DNA of 64,000 nucleotides from the NCBI GenBank assembly GCA_905178155.1, contig CAJINV010000006.1:3016658-3080657 (forward strand), given 5' to 3'. The position numbers and the translations under genes are program-made. The notes under the pieces were generated by a model. That model did not search any database. It was not told where the DNA came from and worked only from the letters and a program-made list of their open reading frames with translations. This DNA is from Amoebophrya sp. A120 (taxonomy: Eukaryota; Sar; Dinophyceae; Syndiniales; Amoebophryaceae). How positions within the stretch are numbered: the first letter of the stretch is position 1; every line of letters begins with the position of its first letter. Of this stretch, positions 42,601-52,467 are shown piece after piece.

Positions 42601-45150
42601 CATAAAAAATGAACGACGAGAAGTTCATCTCTAGTAGCTCTGCTGGAGGTGCAGGAGCTGTAGTGAAGATGAACACCGACGATGGCAGAAGTACAACCGC
42701 ATCCACCTCCTCCACCTCTTCTTTCTACGTCGACGGGCTCGTGAATGCCGCGGCCGCTTCGGTGAATCTGATTCCCCCGTGCGACGAGGGAGCTATATGC
42801 AAGAAAAAAACTGTGTAAGTGTAAATTTGTGTTGCAGAAGATGCAACAGAGTTACACCTGTCATGCCAGACAGCCATGAGGTCCTCTTTTCATGTGTGTT
42901 TTCCCTTACAAACCATGTATGACAGGTTTTCTCTGTCATGTAGAGCAAATTTGTGATGCTGTTCCTCAAAGGAAGTTACACTTACACACTTTTTTTCCTG
43001 GATAAGCTAGTTACATGACGGAGCATAATTACGGAACCACAACAGTGACTAGAACCACGGGTTCTTTTGCAGCTTCGCAAAATCTTCTAAATCAACAGCA
43101 GTACAACAATAGCAAAAATTCCAACCAAGAAAACGACTTCCAACTGCACCGCAACGCCGCGAGACACTGTAAAACCGCCTTTAATAACGGAGGTGTGGCC
43201 GCCTCCGCAAGTGGTGACGGCGCTGTTGTTCCATCATCGCAGCGCGAAACTGAAGATGATGTTGGTGGTGCAACAAACCTCAAAAACAACAACAAAATTC
43301 TAGAATCCCACTCCACCCGCATGATTGAATTTCACTGCTCCCATATGCAAGAAAAAAACTCATGTAAGTGTAAGTCTGTGATGCAGAAAGTGCAAAGTTG
43401 TTTACACTTGTCATGCTGGATGTGTGTCATAACCCACTTTCATACGTGTTTTCACGTACTAGCTGCGCATGACAGATTTTCCCTGTAATGCAAAGCGATT
43501 TTGTGATGCTGCTCTCCCTACAAACTTACACTTAATACACAGTTTTTTCCCTGGATATCCCACAGTATTTCCAACGGCTCGCTGAAAATCGGGGTGCTCG
43601 TGCGGGAAACGAACCCGGCTACCAACCAGAGCTTCTGGGTATCATATGTAAAGACGTCCCCACCCCATAGTTGTAATGCTGGTCTGCATGCTCATGCTGA
43701 AAATGTTTGTCATGGGGAGCCCCATGAGAAGCATTTTCTAAATCGTGTTTTGGAATTTGTGATGCTCCAATCAGCATGATGCGCTAGATCTGGGATGCTG
43801 CAAAACTACCTGAACAGGATTACTCTACGAGGCCAAAAAACTTGTCATGCGCAACAGCCAAAGCGTAGTTATATATTTGTCTTGCAGATTTCCCAAGAAC
43901 TTGGCTATGGGGTGGGGACGTTTTTGCACAGGATTCTGGGCGGAGAAAACCACGATGGCGACGGCCGGCGCGAGAAGGCGAACGCGGAGAAACGCAAAGT
44001 TTGTGGCGAAATTAAAGGGAGAAGGATACGCCGTCGGGAGCGACAACGAAGGTGATTTTCAGCACGATCCTGAGTTCGCGGAGGAAGTATCCTGTGCAAA
44101 AGTATCGTACTCGTATTGCATAATCATGCATTTACAAATCTTTTCCTCAAGGTAAATTAGCATTAGAAATTTTCTCTCTCATGCTGAGGAAATTTGTAAT
44201 GCATTTATACGAGTACGATGTTGCTTTTGCACTGCATAGGAAGATGCGGTCGATGATGCGAAGGTCGACGTTGAAGACCAGGATTACAATACCCTGAGCA
44301 AAAACGTCCCCACCCCATAGTCAAGTTGCAAACTCGGCAACACAAATCCAGAAGTTTTGGGAGCCACGCATGACAAGTTCGTCTCTGTTGTATTGTAAGT
44401 GCATCTACTTAGCAAGGACAGCCGCATCACAAACCCATCTCTTTATCCTGTTTACAGCATTACAGAAACAGATCCCAAAACACGACTAGAAATGGCTCTC
44501 ATTGGAATGCGCATTACAAGTCTTTCTATCTTTGCAAATCTGCATGACAACCCTGGGGTGTGGACGTTTTTACTCAGGATATACAACTACCTGCAGCACG
44601 GTGGAGCCAGGTCTTCCAACATGTCGACCGCGGTACGGCCGCGCGGAGGAGGTGGTCAGCAGACGTATACCTCCCGAGGAGGCCCAAGAACTTCCACTTC
44701 GGCCAATCGCGGTAGCACTTTCTACCAGCAACCGCAAGCGGGCCACCGTGGAAACAAGAATTACAACAGGATGTCGTCGACACGGGAAGTAGAACACCGA
44801 GGTGAAGGATCAGCGGTAGAGTACGATCCTCGTCAAGGAGCGGCCCGCGGCCCGCAAAATAGTAATCCTCGTGGTCAACAGCAGTATCGGATGAACGGAG
44901 CAGGACCAGAAGCGCCACCACTTCGTGCAGCAGGAGGTTCTACTTTTCAACAAAACCAACAACGAGACGCACAACTACAACACCCGGGGGGCACCAGCAG
45001 CTCTTTGTTCAATCGTAACAAGCAGCACACGACAGCGACATCAATATCTTCGGGTAACAGCTACAATTATTCATCGCACCACGAAATAAACTACCGCGGA
45101 TCGAACAATGCTGGAGGAATGTCGTCGGCGTCGAATGGGCGTTTTTACTA
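39656..45150 (+). CDS. Large unknown protein, ten introners, possibly the 3' part of the preceding gene
   Basis: Opens at ATG 39656 (MIFTFPEDLYSQMMRLRLFD), which is either a start or an in-frame Met. Exons are about 39656-40067, 40336-40778, 40828-41843, 42072-42117, 42332-42368, 42610-42795, 43010-43343, 43563-43639, 43941-44087, 44244-44289 and 44587-45150 (TAG at 45148), about 1,100 residues. Folded-looking parts: LFDRHLETRKEILKARAGEE; WVEYYLCPSTFSAVSLGNLF then FSWFSHRGGIRGDWLCVL; ENEIDKWLKEKFKLSSKEAK; TVEALRMIPLARLFWLLEGE then RDADKRNKFHIKAFQIW; SISNGSLKIGVLVRETNPAT then NQSFWAE; ARRRTRRNAKFVAKLKGEGY. The rest is Ser/Thr-, Asn- and finally Gly/Gln/Arg-rich, including RG-type repeats near the C-terminus that would suit RNA binding. 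A 49-base GT-AG intron (40779-40827) is needed to hold the frame. No family is recognised. The stretch 42066-44590 has eight introners in 2.5 kb. Confidence 0.65.
40068..40331. mobile_element. Introner element, family A
   Basis: Left TATCAAATGCAAATATGTCT then GGGTCTGGATCTGGAAG; right CCAGACCCAGACATATTTGC AATGCATA. The left TIR has a TCTGGA duplication. TSD AAAT. Excision gives GAG AAA TGG GTG. Confidence 0.9.
40779..40827 (+). other. 49-base GT-AG mini-intron
   Basis: The frame upstream runs to TAA at about 40851 while the protein-like frame downstream is in another phase. Removing GTAGAAGACAGC to CTGCGTGCAG (49 bases) joins AAG GGA to AAC GGT ACA in phase. Inferred from frame only. A sequencing indel is the alternative. 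Confidence 0.6.
41844..42066. mobile_element. Introner element, family C
   Basis: Left TATGAGAGTGCACAACTCCC; right GGGGGAGTTGTGCACTTTCA TA, near-perfect TIRs over about 35 bases. TSD TGCTT perfect. Excision gives CGG TGC TTA ACG. Confidence 0.94.
42118..42326. mobile_element. Introner element, family D
   Basis: Left TATCCAGGAAAAAAACTGTG then TGAGTGTAA; right TTACACTCACATAGTTTTTT TCTTGCATA. TSD AGCCG perfect. Confidence 0.9.
42369..42604. mobile_element. Introner element, family F
   Basis: Left TATGGCGTTCTCAACTGTTA then a second CATTCTCAACTGTTACATG; the right end is its perfect inverse, ending GAGAACGCCATA. Each TIR is therefore a tandem pair of a 15-base unit, and the inversion is perfect over about 40 bases. 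TSD AAAAA. Excision gives GCA AAA ATG AAC. Confidence 0.94.
42796..43004. mobile_element. Introner element, family D
   Basis: Left TATGCAAGAAAAAAACTGTG then TAAGTGTAA; right TTACACTTACACACTTTTTT TCCTG GATA. TSD AGCTA perfect. Almost the same sequence as the copy at 60603. Confidence 0.94.
43344..43557. mobile_element. Introner element, family D
   Basis: Left TATGCAAGAAAAAAACTCAT then GTAAGTGTAAG; right CTTACACTTAATACACAGTT TTTTCCCTGGATA. TSD TCCCA perfect. Confidence 0.92.
43640..43934. mobile_element. Introner element, family E
   Basis: Left TATCATATGTAAAGACGTCC then CCACCCCATAG; right CTATGGGGTGGGGACGTTTT TGCACAGGAT. TSD TCTGGG perfect (six bases). Excision gives AGC TTC TGG GCG. Confidence 0.9.
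44088..44238. mobile_element. Introner element, family B
   Basis: Left TATCCTGTGCAAAAGTATCG then TACTCGTA; right ATACGAGTACGATGTTGCTT TTGCACTGCATA. TSD GGAAG perfect. Confidence 0.93.
44290..44581. mobile_element. Introner element, family E
   Basis: Left TACCCTGAGCAAAAACGTCC then CCACCCCATAGTCAAG; right CCTGGGGTGTGGACGTTTTT ACTCAGGATA. TSD TACAA perfect. Confidence 0.9.
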
Positions 45151-45154
45151 GAAC

Positions 45155-45201
45155 AAAAGTGGCGGTATACGTGTAGTTGTACACCGAAATTTTTCACTCG
45201 A
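45155..45201. repeat. Left copy of a perfect 47-bp direct repeat
   Basis: Starts AAAAGTGGCGGTATACGTGT and ends TTTCACTCGA. It begins five bases after the stop codon of the long gene. The same 47 bases recur at 46313-46359. Confidence 0.95.
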
Positions 45202-45206
45202 TTGCG

Positions 45207-45335
45207 CCAGAATTTGAGCCAGAACTTGATCCAGAACTTGCTCCAGAACTTGTTCCAGAACTTGTCTCAGAACTTGTCTCAGAACTTGTCGCAGAACTTG
45301 TTCCAGAACTTGCCTCAGAACTTGCCAGGAGCTTG
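45207..45335. repeat. 12-bp tandem array, CCAGAACTTG units
   Basis: About eleven units with variable two-base spacers (AT, CT, TT, TC, CG). It is the left arm of an inverted pair with the array starting at 45432. Confidence 0.85.
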
Positions 45336-45431
45336 ATTTTGTGCCCTTTTTTGGCCCACCTTTTTGTCCCGTACCACGACGGCACGGCCGTTTTTTTCCC
45401 TTCTTTTTTCCGGCCCCCGAAAACCGTCTCG

Positions 45432-45602
45432 GCAAGTTCCTGAACAAGTTCTGAGACAAGTTCTGACACAAGTTCTGGGACACACGAGCTCGGCGACAAG
45501 TTCTGGACCAAGTTCTGCGCCAAGTTCTGAGGCTCGCAAGTTCCGGGAAGAGTTGGGGCTCTGGAGCAAGTCCCGCAGCAAGTTCCCGAACAAGCCCCGG
45601 GA
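45432..45602. repeat. Inverted array, CAAGTTCTG units
   Basis: About twelve units, the first ones regular and the later ones degenerating to CAAGTTCCG and CAAGCCCC. It is the reverse complement of the left array, so the region could fold back over 100 bases or more. Confidence 0.8.
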
Positions 45603-46312
45603 CAATTCGCGCCGTAACACGTTCCCGCGCTAGCGCCCCCCCCCAGCAAGCCCTTTGGGAAGTATATTCGGAGCAAGCGAGCCCCACCACGGGGCCCGCG
45701 GGCGAGCGTGGTTCGGGCCCTGTTGCTGGGAGGAGTGCTATGTCGGATCGAGCGCGCCGGCTTTTGCCGCTGCATGCCAGCGGCGTGCTCTTGGGGGCGG
45801 CGCGCTGCGGGGGCGCGGCCAGGCAGACAGCCCCGCAGCGAGCCTTGTCGGCCGGCCACATCTTCGGCGCCCCGGGGTTTTTTTGAATGGATTGTGGGTA
45901 CAGGGATGCGGTGTTCCGCGCTTTGGCAGTGAAGCCGGTCTGGGTGTTCGGCGCAGTCTTTTCCCCCCTCGGCAGGCGAGCGGCGTAGGTGGGCCGGGCC
46001 CTGGCGCCGAGTGGCCCCCCGGAGTGTTTTCTTTGTTGTCATTGCCTCGCGGGCCGCTGAAGCGCGTTGCTTTATTCCCCGTTACGTTTGCCCAGCAAGC
46101 GAAGCCGCGTGCCACCGTGTAACGCGCGTTACACGCTGGCGCTGGCCTTTCGCCTGAGAAGGCTGGCTAAGCAGGCAGGACGCTCGAAACTCGCTCACTG
46201 GCCGCGCGGGGCCCTACTGGTTTGACCCTCCCGGAAACGGGCCGAACAAGTTCCGCGCAAGATCTGCGCGAATTCGGGGCACCATACATCTAGACCCATG
46301 CTTTCGGAGTAA

Positions 46313-46359
46313 AAAAGTGGCGGTATACGTGTAGTTGTACACCGAAATTTTTCACTCGA
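46313..46359. repeat. Right copy of the 47-bp direct repeat
   Basis: Identical to 45155-45201. A/T-rich ordinary sequence resumes directly after it. Confidence 0.95.
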
Positions 46360-48161
46360 AATGAAACCTGTGTCGTGGAATTATACAGTCGTGAATTGAG
46401 GTCTGTAATTGGCTATGTTTATTGTTTCCACGTCGTCGACGACCCATGATATTTTTGACACCTGCTCCGGGTCGTCGTGTAAGCAATTGCAATTCTATTT
46501 TTTGCTTTTTTTCTAGCTATGCTCTCGCTTTTGTTTCAACGAGATTGATTTTCAATGAAGCGTTGCTGTGTGGCGTTTATTTTCTTCTGCCGGCTACAAC
46601 GTCAAGAAGTGTCGAGAAGCTGATCGGCGAAAGCTTTTCCATACAAACCGACGAAAGCGAACGGAGCTAAAAGCTATCTCAGTGTTTATCAACAATCTTG
46701 AGGAGCTTGCGCTAGCGCCACTGTAGCTACGTACTAGCACGTTTGCGATATTATTCTTGTTGCAGAAAGAACTAAAGATATCGATTTTTTATGCAGTTAA
46801 TTTGCATTCATCTTTTTGAAGTCAGATCTAAATAAATTTGTCGAAAGAAGAAATACAACGTATGAAAGTATTTCGACTTCTCAGCCTCACGTTGCAGTTT
46901 TTTTCTTAAATAGAGTCGAAAGCTACAGACAACACAGAGAGAAAATAAATATCCGCATAATTCCCAACGGCTCTACTCCTTCCATCTTATCTATTTTTTA
47001 TAGAATATTTTTGGACCAAGCAGGCCCGCGCGAGACGGCTATCAGTTTCAGTTGGTTGCAGGCGTAGAAGAACTCAGGAAGATGTATATAGAGGACGTAG
47101 GAAAATAAATTTGAATTTCTGTTTGTTAGTACAATCGCGGCAGTTGGTGTGCGTAGTTGCGACTATCTTGCAACTTACTACCAGCAGAACTACGAATCTG
47201 AAGTTATTGAATATCGGCCTCAAGAACAGTAGTACTACACGTCGGGAGGTCAGTTGTGCCTGGACGTCGTGCCAGGATAGGATATATTCTGGTTAGTTCG
47301 ACGCACAAGAAGGTAGTCAGTAATATATTCGTTTCCATAAGGCTAAGAACATATCTAAATTTCGGCTCTTCCGCTCGTTCGAACTTTTACTCGGACGCGA
47401 GTCGAGTCAGCGGGCGGCTGATATAGACACTTGAAGAAGGTGCTCCTGCCGGCGAGGCTGACCAGCGGTGGGGACTGCTACTTGCATAACAAATTTTTTA
47501 TCAGACAGTAGCTCGACGCATAATTAACAAAAGCAATAGCTTCTGTAAATGCTTTCTAGAAGGATCAGCAAGCGGCTATTTTTTCTTGCGGCTTTATTTT
47601 ACAGAGTATAATACCCTGTTTGTATTGGTACGGAGTTGTCTCAATTATATCATTTTCAGCAAGCGGCTGTTTTTGGGCTTCTCCACGGCGAAATGAATAT
47701 GGTTTACACTCTCCTACTGATAAAAAGTAGCAAGTGAAAAAAAATCTCCAGAGCAGAGTTCTAGTGGGCAAGCGGCCCACTTCTGCGACATTTTCATCTA
47801 TACGGGGTCCTCTGTTTCTAGTAGTAATTTTTTCGCTATGATGATGAATCCGATGATGTTGTCAGGAGCTAGTAAAAAAGGTGGAAAATTGTTGTTTACT
47901 GCAAATTATTGCACGGTACCACATCACGAAAGAGACTGCCAAAAAAATTCTCTCGCACCCAGACTCGTCCACCGCCTGGAGAAGAATCCTGTCAGAATGG
48001 TACTTAATATCGTCACTGGACAAAATAAAGTAGTACAACAATTAGGGGTGAGATAAAGATAATATTCGACTTCATTCACGTCGTTGTCTATTGGAACTAG
48101 AAGCACATCCACAACTAACTTCTCAAGCCCGCACAGGGCGAGCACAATAAACTAACTGTAG
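46360..48161. other. Gene-poor A/T-rich stretch
   Basis: Open frames under 85 codons only, none with domain or introner. No RNA gene recognised. Confidence 0.45.
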
Positions 48162-48580
48162 ATGGTACAACTAGTAGTAAATCTTTACCAGGAAATAGAG
48201 GCCCCTGCGCCACGCAGGTCTATGCGTTTTTGGCAACATAGAAGCCGCGTCACGCTGACTGCTGGAACAATCGGGACAGCTGTGTCTTTGGTAATAAATT
48301 ATGCCCTCGTATCCTGTGCAAAAGTATCGTACTCGTATTGCAGTCATGCATTACAAATCTTTTTCTTACGGTAAATCCGCATTACAAATTTCATTTCTCA
48401 TGCTTAGGAAGTAATGCATTTATACGAGTGCGATGCTTTTGCAGTTCATACCTCGCTGTGTCTTTGGTACTAATTATTCTGATAGAGATTCCTTCTTTTC
48501 AGTTGCGTTTTTTTTTTGTCTATTACCGCGAGGATTTTCATTTGGCATGTCGAATTTCATCGCTTTTCTTGCTGGCATAA
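48162..48580 (+). CDS. Small membrane protein, 90 residues, unknown
   Basis: ATG at 48162; exons 48162-48309 and 48456-48580 give 90 residues with TAA at 48578. The N-terminus is soluble and Arg-rich (EIEAPAPRRSMRFWQHRSRV). It is followed by a hydrophobic segment of about 25 residues spanning the introner junction (GTAVSLVINYALAVSLVLII then LIEI), a clear transmembrane helix, then an aromatic stretch (FFFVYYREDF) and a hydrophobic end (ISSLFLLA). The membrane helix exists only after introner removal. AVSLV occurs twice in it because 15 coding bases are repeated on either side of the element. No family recognised. It could also be the end of a longer gene. Confidence 0.55.
48310..48450. mobile_element. 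Introner element, family B
   Basis: Left TATCCTGTGCAAAAGTATCG; right GTGCGATGCTTTTGCAGTTC ATA. TSD CCTCG perfect. The interior TTTGTAATGC is shortened to GAAGTAATGC. Confidence 0.9.
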
Positions 48581-50134
48581 AAATGATTCGGTAGTTTTGT
48601 CAAATACAAGGTTTCAACATCGAGTAGAGCAATGATTGAGGTATTTGAATACGCTCGTTGTTCCTTTTTAAAGCGTCAACCAAAAGATATCGCACCTGTT
48701 TCTAATTTCATCTAGGGCGCAAAGTGACAACATTTTTGATACCGCACTTGTAAATCAGCTGCTCGTGAATTTGCGAAGATAAAAACTTGTTGTATCTGTA
48801 GCCCGACAATTACTGCGCCATGTTTCAAGAATTGATCAGAAATTCGACAAGCAAATATGCCCTTTGCACAAGAAGGACTAGTATCTGTAGCTGATATCCC
48901 CTGCGGGTGCAGTCCATATATTTCACCGGAATACAACAACAGACCACGCTTTCAAAAATATGCTTGTATGGGCACAATTTGTAGTTGTTTCGAGGTCAAC
49001 TAATCGTAATCCAAGAAGTAGAGTTTGAATTCACTGGAAGTACAATCGGACGAGAGGCTTCTACTATGGTGGAAATAAAATACTAAAAATAATATGAATG
49101 TTTTTACTATTCCGCCGAGGACTACAGCAGCTTGTGGCTGTGGTACAACAAGGCGTCGCTTAGATGTTGGTCAGATCGAACCACGAAATAATCTGAAAAA
49201 TTCTCGAAGAAATATAAGGCGATGCAGTTGCGTAAAAATATTAAATCTCGACGACGTGCTGTCATAATCTAGAACGTCGTCAGCGGGTCCGATAAGTGAA
49301 TCCTCGACCTCCACCAATGGGAGCTCGAGTACATTGATGTTCCAACGTTGGAACAGGAACAAGAACAACTTCTGCGGTTGTCCGCGACCTGATGCAGAAA
49401 GAAGTACTAAACAGATCTTGTAAAAATTAGGCTGTTGACCTGGATAAAATTGATACGGAAAACAAGATGTAGCAAGCACCGCACATTCGTTCCGCAAATA
49501 AATCAATGTAGTTGATGAAGGTTTCTTGAAATAAACTTCACGCCGCGACGAGTTTTTACCACGATAATCGATCTTCAGACTTATTTTCAACCCTGGACGA
49601 TCCGCATCCGAACTCGAAACTACGCGTGCCGATCTGTTCTTAGTTCCGGGTAGTTGTTCCACTTTGTATTTGCAGCACACGATAATTTCTTAATTCCTAA
49701 TCTTATCATCATAGCAGCCTTGAATGATATGATTTGGTCTTGATGTTGCTTCATGTTGTTTTGAAAAATACTTCAACTCCCATCATGTGAAAACAGCGAC
49801 ACAAGAAATATTACCGCCAGTTTGTTGATTTCGGATGAGGTATCTACGTAGTAATTTCCACGACAAGTACATGATGAATTAGGCCCGCAGAATCTAGATA
49901 GTTATTCGCATTGTCTCCACCATAATTTAGCCTACTGCCTAGCGTTATCTTCACTTCGGGCACCACGACCAGGAGGACTTCGCTCTAGGAGCAGCGTCCG
50001 CCACGACGAGGATCTCTTGTTGCACGACCTCTACTGCTCCGGCGCCAGGGCGTTTGATCTGATATACTTTCGTCCAGCAGTTGTGGAGACAGAAACAATA
50101 ACCCAAGCCCCTTGACCCCCCAAACCACGACAAG
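48581..50134. other. Intergenic stretch, 1.55 kb
   Basis: A 169-codon open frame on the minus strand (49171-49680) lacks an ATG start, a domain and any introner. I do not call it a gene. Nothing else is supported. Confidence 0.45.
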
Positions 50135-52467
50135 ATGGCGCGTAACTTGGAGAAGCAAAAGCACTCCCTAAACAAGTACTGGGACCATCGAAATGCGATG
50201 GAAAAGGACGGGTACACCGGCCACTCGTGGCTGGCGTACAGTTATGACATTGCACAACTCCCCCTCGTTCTCATTTCTCATGCAAAATACCAAATCCACG
50301 CTTTGCCTCTTGTCACTATTATGCATGACAAGTTCTGGTAGCCGCCCAAATAGCACTACAATCCAGTGGAAATTTGTCATGCAAAACCGGCACTCTTGCT
50401 GATGCTTGTATTTTTGCCGTTCATGCTATACAAATGAGGGGGAGGGGGGGGGGAGTTGTGCACTCTCATAACAGTGAGCGAAGACCCAAAATTGCGGAGT
50501 CGGTGACCACCCTGAAGGAGGCGAAAAAATGGTGGAACAACCTGAAATGGGAATTGTCCGAGAAAATCATGCGGATCCAAAACGCCACACTCCCCGAGGC
50601 CGAGATCCGCGACATGAACGACGACATCAATCGGCTGATACGGGAACGAGGTTTTTGGGTGGACGCAATACGAAATCTCGGAGGGGAGGACTTAACGGCG
50701 CAGATAAAACCAATGGAACTAGACGGGAAGGAACTCTACGCACACAGCGGGTAAACTTATTTGTTATTCACCTATTCCAGATGAGCCACGCTGTGAAGAT
50801 GCTCTTGACAAAGATAAATTGCGTTTTATTCAATCGCATAGTTTTAGTTCTTTTCATCTGTGGTCCCACAGATGAAGTGAAAGTAGAGATTAGAGATACA
50901 ACATGAGGACATCGCTTTTTCTACTGATAAGTGAAGAATTTCAGTACGTGCATTCCATTTAAGGAACAATCAGAATCAAAATCGACGTTCTTTATCAGGT
51001 ACAAATATTTCGGTGCGGCAAAGGACCTTCCCGGTGTAAGAGAATTATTCGACCAACAGATAGCCGCGGACGAAAAACGGAAAAAGAAGAAAGAGCTCTA
51101 CGAAAACATCCTTCCCGATTATTTCGTATGCATTGCAAATATGTCTGGGTCTGGGAGAGTGCTGTAACTTGTCATGCTACATCTGGATCGTGGAAAATAA
51201 AATTTGTGTTGCAGGATTACCAAAAGAGGTCCCCTTTTGAACAAGTTTAGAGGCAGTTTCTCATGCAGGAGCGGCATGATAGAGATCTCACAGAACCTGT
51301 CATGCTAGGCCGCGCATGGCAGACCGCGTGGGTCATGGAAAACCTGCATGACAAACCTACCAGTCTTCCAGACCCAGACATTTTTGCATTTGATATTTCG
51401 GCTGGCGAGACGAAAATGATGTAGAGTTGCTTTTCGAGGAACAGGCGGCAGAAGCGGAAATAGCAGCGGACCGGCTCGAGGTATAGAGTTTGACATACTA
51501 TGTTCGATGTGTTGATTGTGCATAACAAGAAACTGCAGCGGTACAACTACCTTTTCGCGTTCGAAAGCCACGATCTACGTAAAAATGGCGGTCGTATTTC
51601 CTCTGCATCATGACACGACTAACAGCATCACGCTCATGATTTTTCAACAACAAACTGCATGACAAATTTTTATGCACAACTATCTATCAGAACATGCCGG
51701 AGCAGCTTCGGAAGGCGATGGAGTTGCAGCAGCAACTGGGTTATGAACTGCAAAAGTACCGTACTCGTACAGATGCATTACAAATTTCCCCAGCATGAGA
51801 AATAAAATTTGTCATGCGGATTTACCGTAAGAAAAAAATTTGTAATGCATGACTGCAATTACAATGAGTGCGATACTTTCGCACTTCATATGGGTGTATC
51901 GGCGAAACACGGCACCACCTCGTTCTCCAAGGCCTTGATTGAAGAGGAGGAAAGAAAAAAGATGATATGCATGGCAAATGTGTCTAGGTCTCGAAGATCG
52001 GGCGATTTTGTCATGCATCTTTTGGAGCACACAGATGCTGTGGAATGCGCGCAAATGCATTTACAAGTTCTGTTCAAGCCCCTTGATGTTGCCCGTCCTG
52101 CATGAGTAACTCGGTATTTCTACGGAGCAAAAAGTGGACACCTTTTGGCGTTTATGCAACACAAGTTTTATTTGCGGAGTCCAGAGGACTTTGCATTACA
52201 AGTTCGGATGCTTCCAGGGGACCCAGACGTATTTGCAATGCATAGATGAAGGACGGGGAGAATTTGGACCACAACAAGAAAATTTCCTACGTCTACACGC
52301 CGACGGACGAGGAAATTCAGCGGCTTTTAACGGAGAAGAAGCGGCAGTTGGCATTGCAAAAGGTTTCGAAATACATAACCAAAGAAGAATTAGACGACAA
52401 CGAAGAAAAGCGGAAACTCGCGGGCCAGCACTACGTGGAACCCGAGAAAGCGAAACGGAACGACTAG
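50135..52467 (+). CDS. ISY1: Pre-mRNA-splicing factor ISY1 homologue
   Basis: ISY1 is a component of the Prp19-associated activated spliceosome that contacts the catalytic RNA core. Exons 50135-50242, 50476-50750, 50999-51126, 51401-51480, 51691-51741, 51896-51965 and 52250-52467 sum to exactly 310 codons (human ISY1 is about 285 residues). Family signatures in order: MARNLEKQKHSLNKYWDHRN at the start (ISY1 begins MARNAEK); a WW-containing helix (EAKKWWNNLKWELSEKIMRI); IQNATLPEAEIRDMNDDINR then LIRERGFWVDAIRNLGGED; the hallmark YKYFGAAKDLPGVRELFDQQ; LPDYFGWRDENDVELLFEEQ; and the C-terminal helix YVYTPTDEEIQRLLTEKKRQ. Two GT-AG introns (50751-50998 and 51481-51690) and four introners (C, A, B, A) are all removed in frame, which makes this the best proof of the introner model in the window. 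Confidence 0.93.
50243..50470. mobile_element. Introner element, family C
   Basis: Left TATGACATTGCACAACTCCC; right GGGGGGAGTTGTGCACTCTC ATA with an expanded G run. TSD ACAGT perfect. Excision gives GCG TAC AGT GAG in ISY1. Confidence 0.93.
51127..51395. mobile_element. Introner element, family A
   Basis: Left TATGCATTGCAAATATGTCT then GGGTCTGGGAG; right CTTCCAGACCCAGACATTTT TGCATTTGATA. TSD TTTCG perfect. Excision gives TAT TTC GGC TGG in ISY1. Confidence 0.94.
51742..51890. mobile_element. Introner element, family B
   Basis: Left TATGAACTGCAAAAGTACCG then TACTCGTA; right GTGCGATACTTTCGCACTTC ATA. TSD TGGGT perfect. Excision gives CTG GGT GTA TCG in ISY1. Confidence 0.93.
51966..52244. mobile_element. 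Introner element, family A
   Basis: Left TATGCATGGCAAATGTGTCT then AGGTCTCGAAG; right GGGGACCCAGACGTATTTGC AATGCATA. TSD GATGA perfect. Excision gives AAG ATG AAG GAC in ISY1. Confidence 0.92.

Larger units (their letters stand above)
45202..46312. mobile_element. GC-rich fold-back segment between 47-bp direct repeats
   Basis: The segment has three parts: a 12-base-period array of CCAGAACTTG units (about 45207-45335), a spacer, and an opposite-sense CAAGTTCTG array (about 45432-45602). About 700 bases of GC-rich sequence without a credible gene follow. The long open frames on both strands here are translations of the arrays and the base composition. The exact 47-bp duplication on either side makes an insertion, or a recombination between repeats, likely. 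No transposase is encoded. Confidence 0.6.

Noticed and set aside
45148-46122. Overlapping long open frames (up to 282 codons) on both strands with Gln/Leu/Val or Glu/Leu repeats
   Set aside because: They are translations of the 12-bp inverted arrays and the GC-rich block; the same DNA is open in several frames on both strands.
45155-46359. LTR retrotransposon with 47-bp LTRs
   Set aside because: There is no reverse transcriptase, integrase, primer-binding site or polypurine tract, and the repeats are far too short for LTRs.
49171-49680. 169-codon minus-strand open frame
   Set aside because: It has no ATG start, no recognisable domain and no introner, and it would be the only minus-strand gene. 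It is probably chance, though not excluded.
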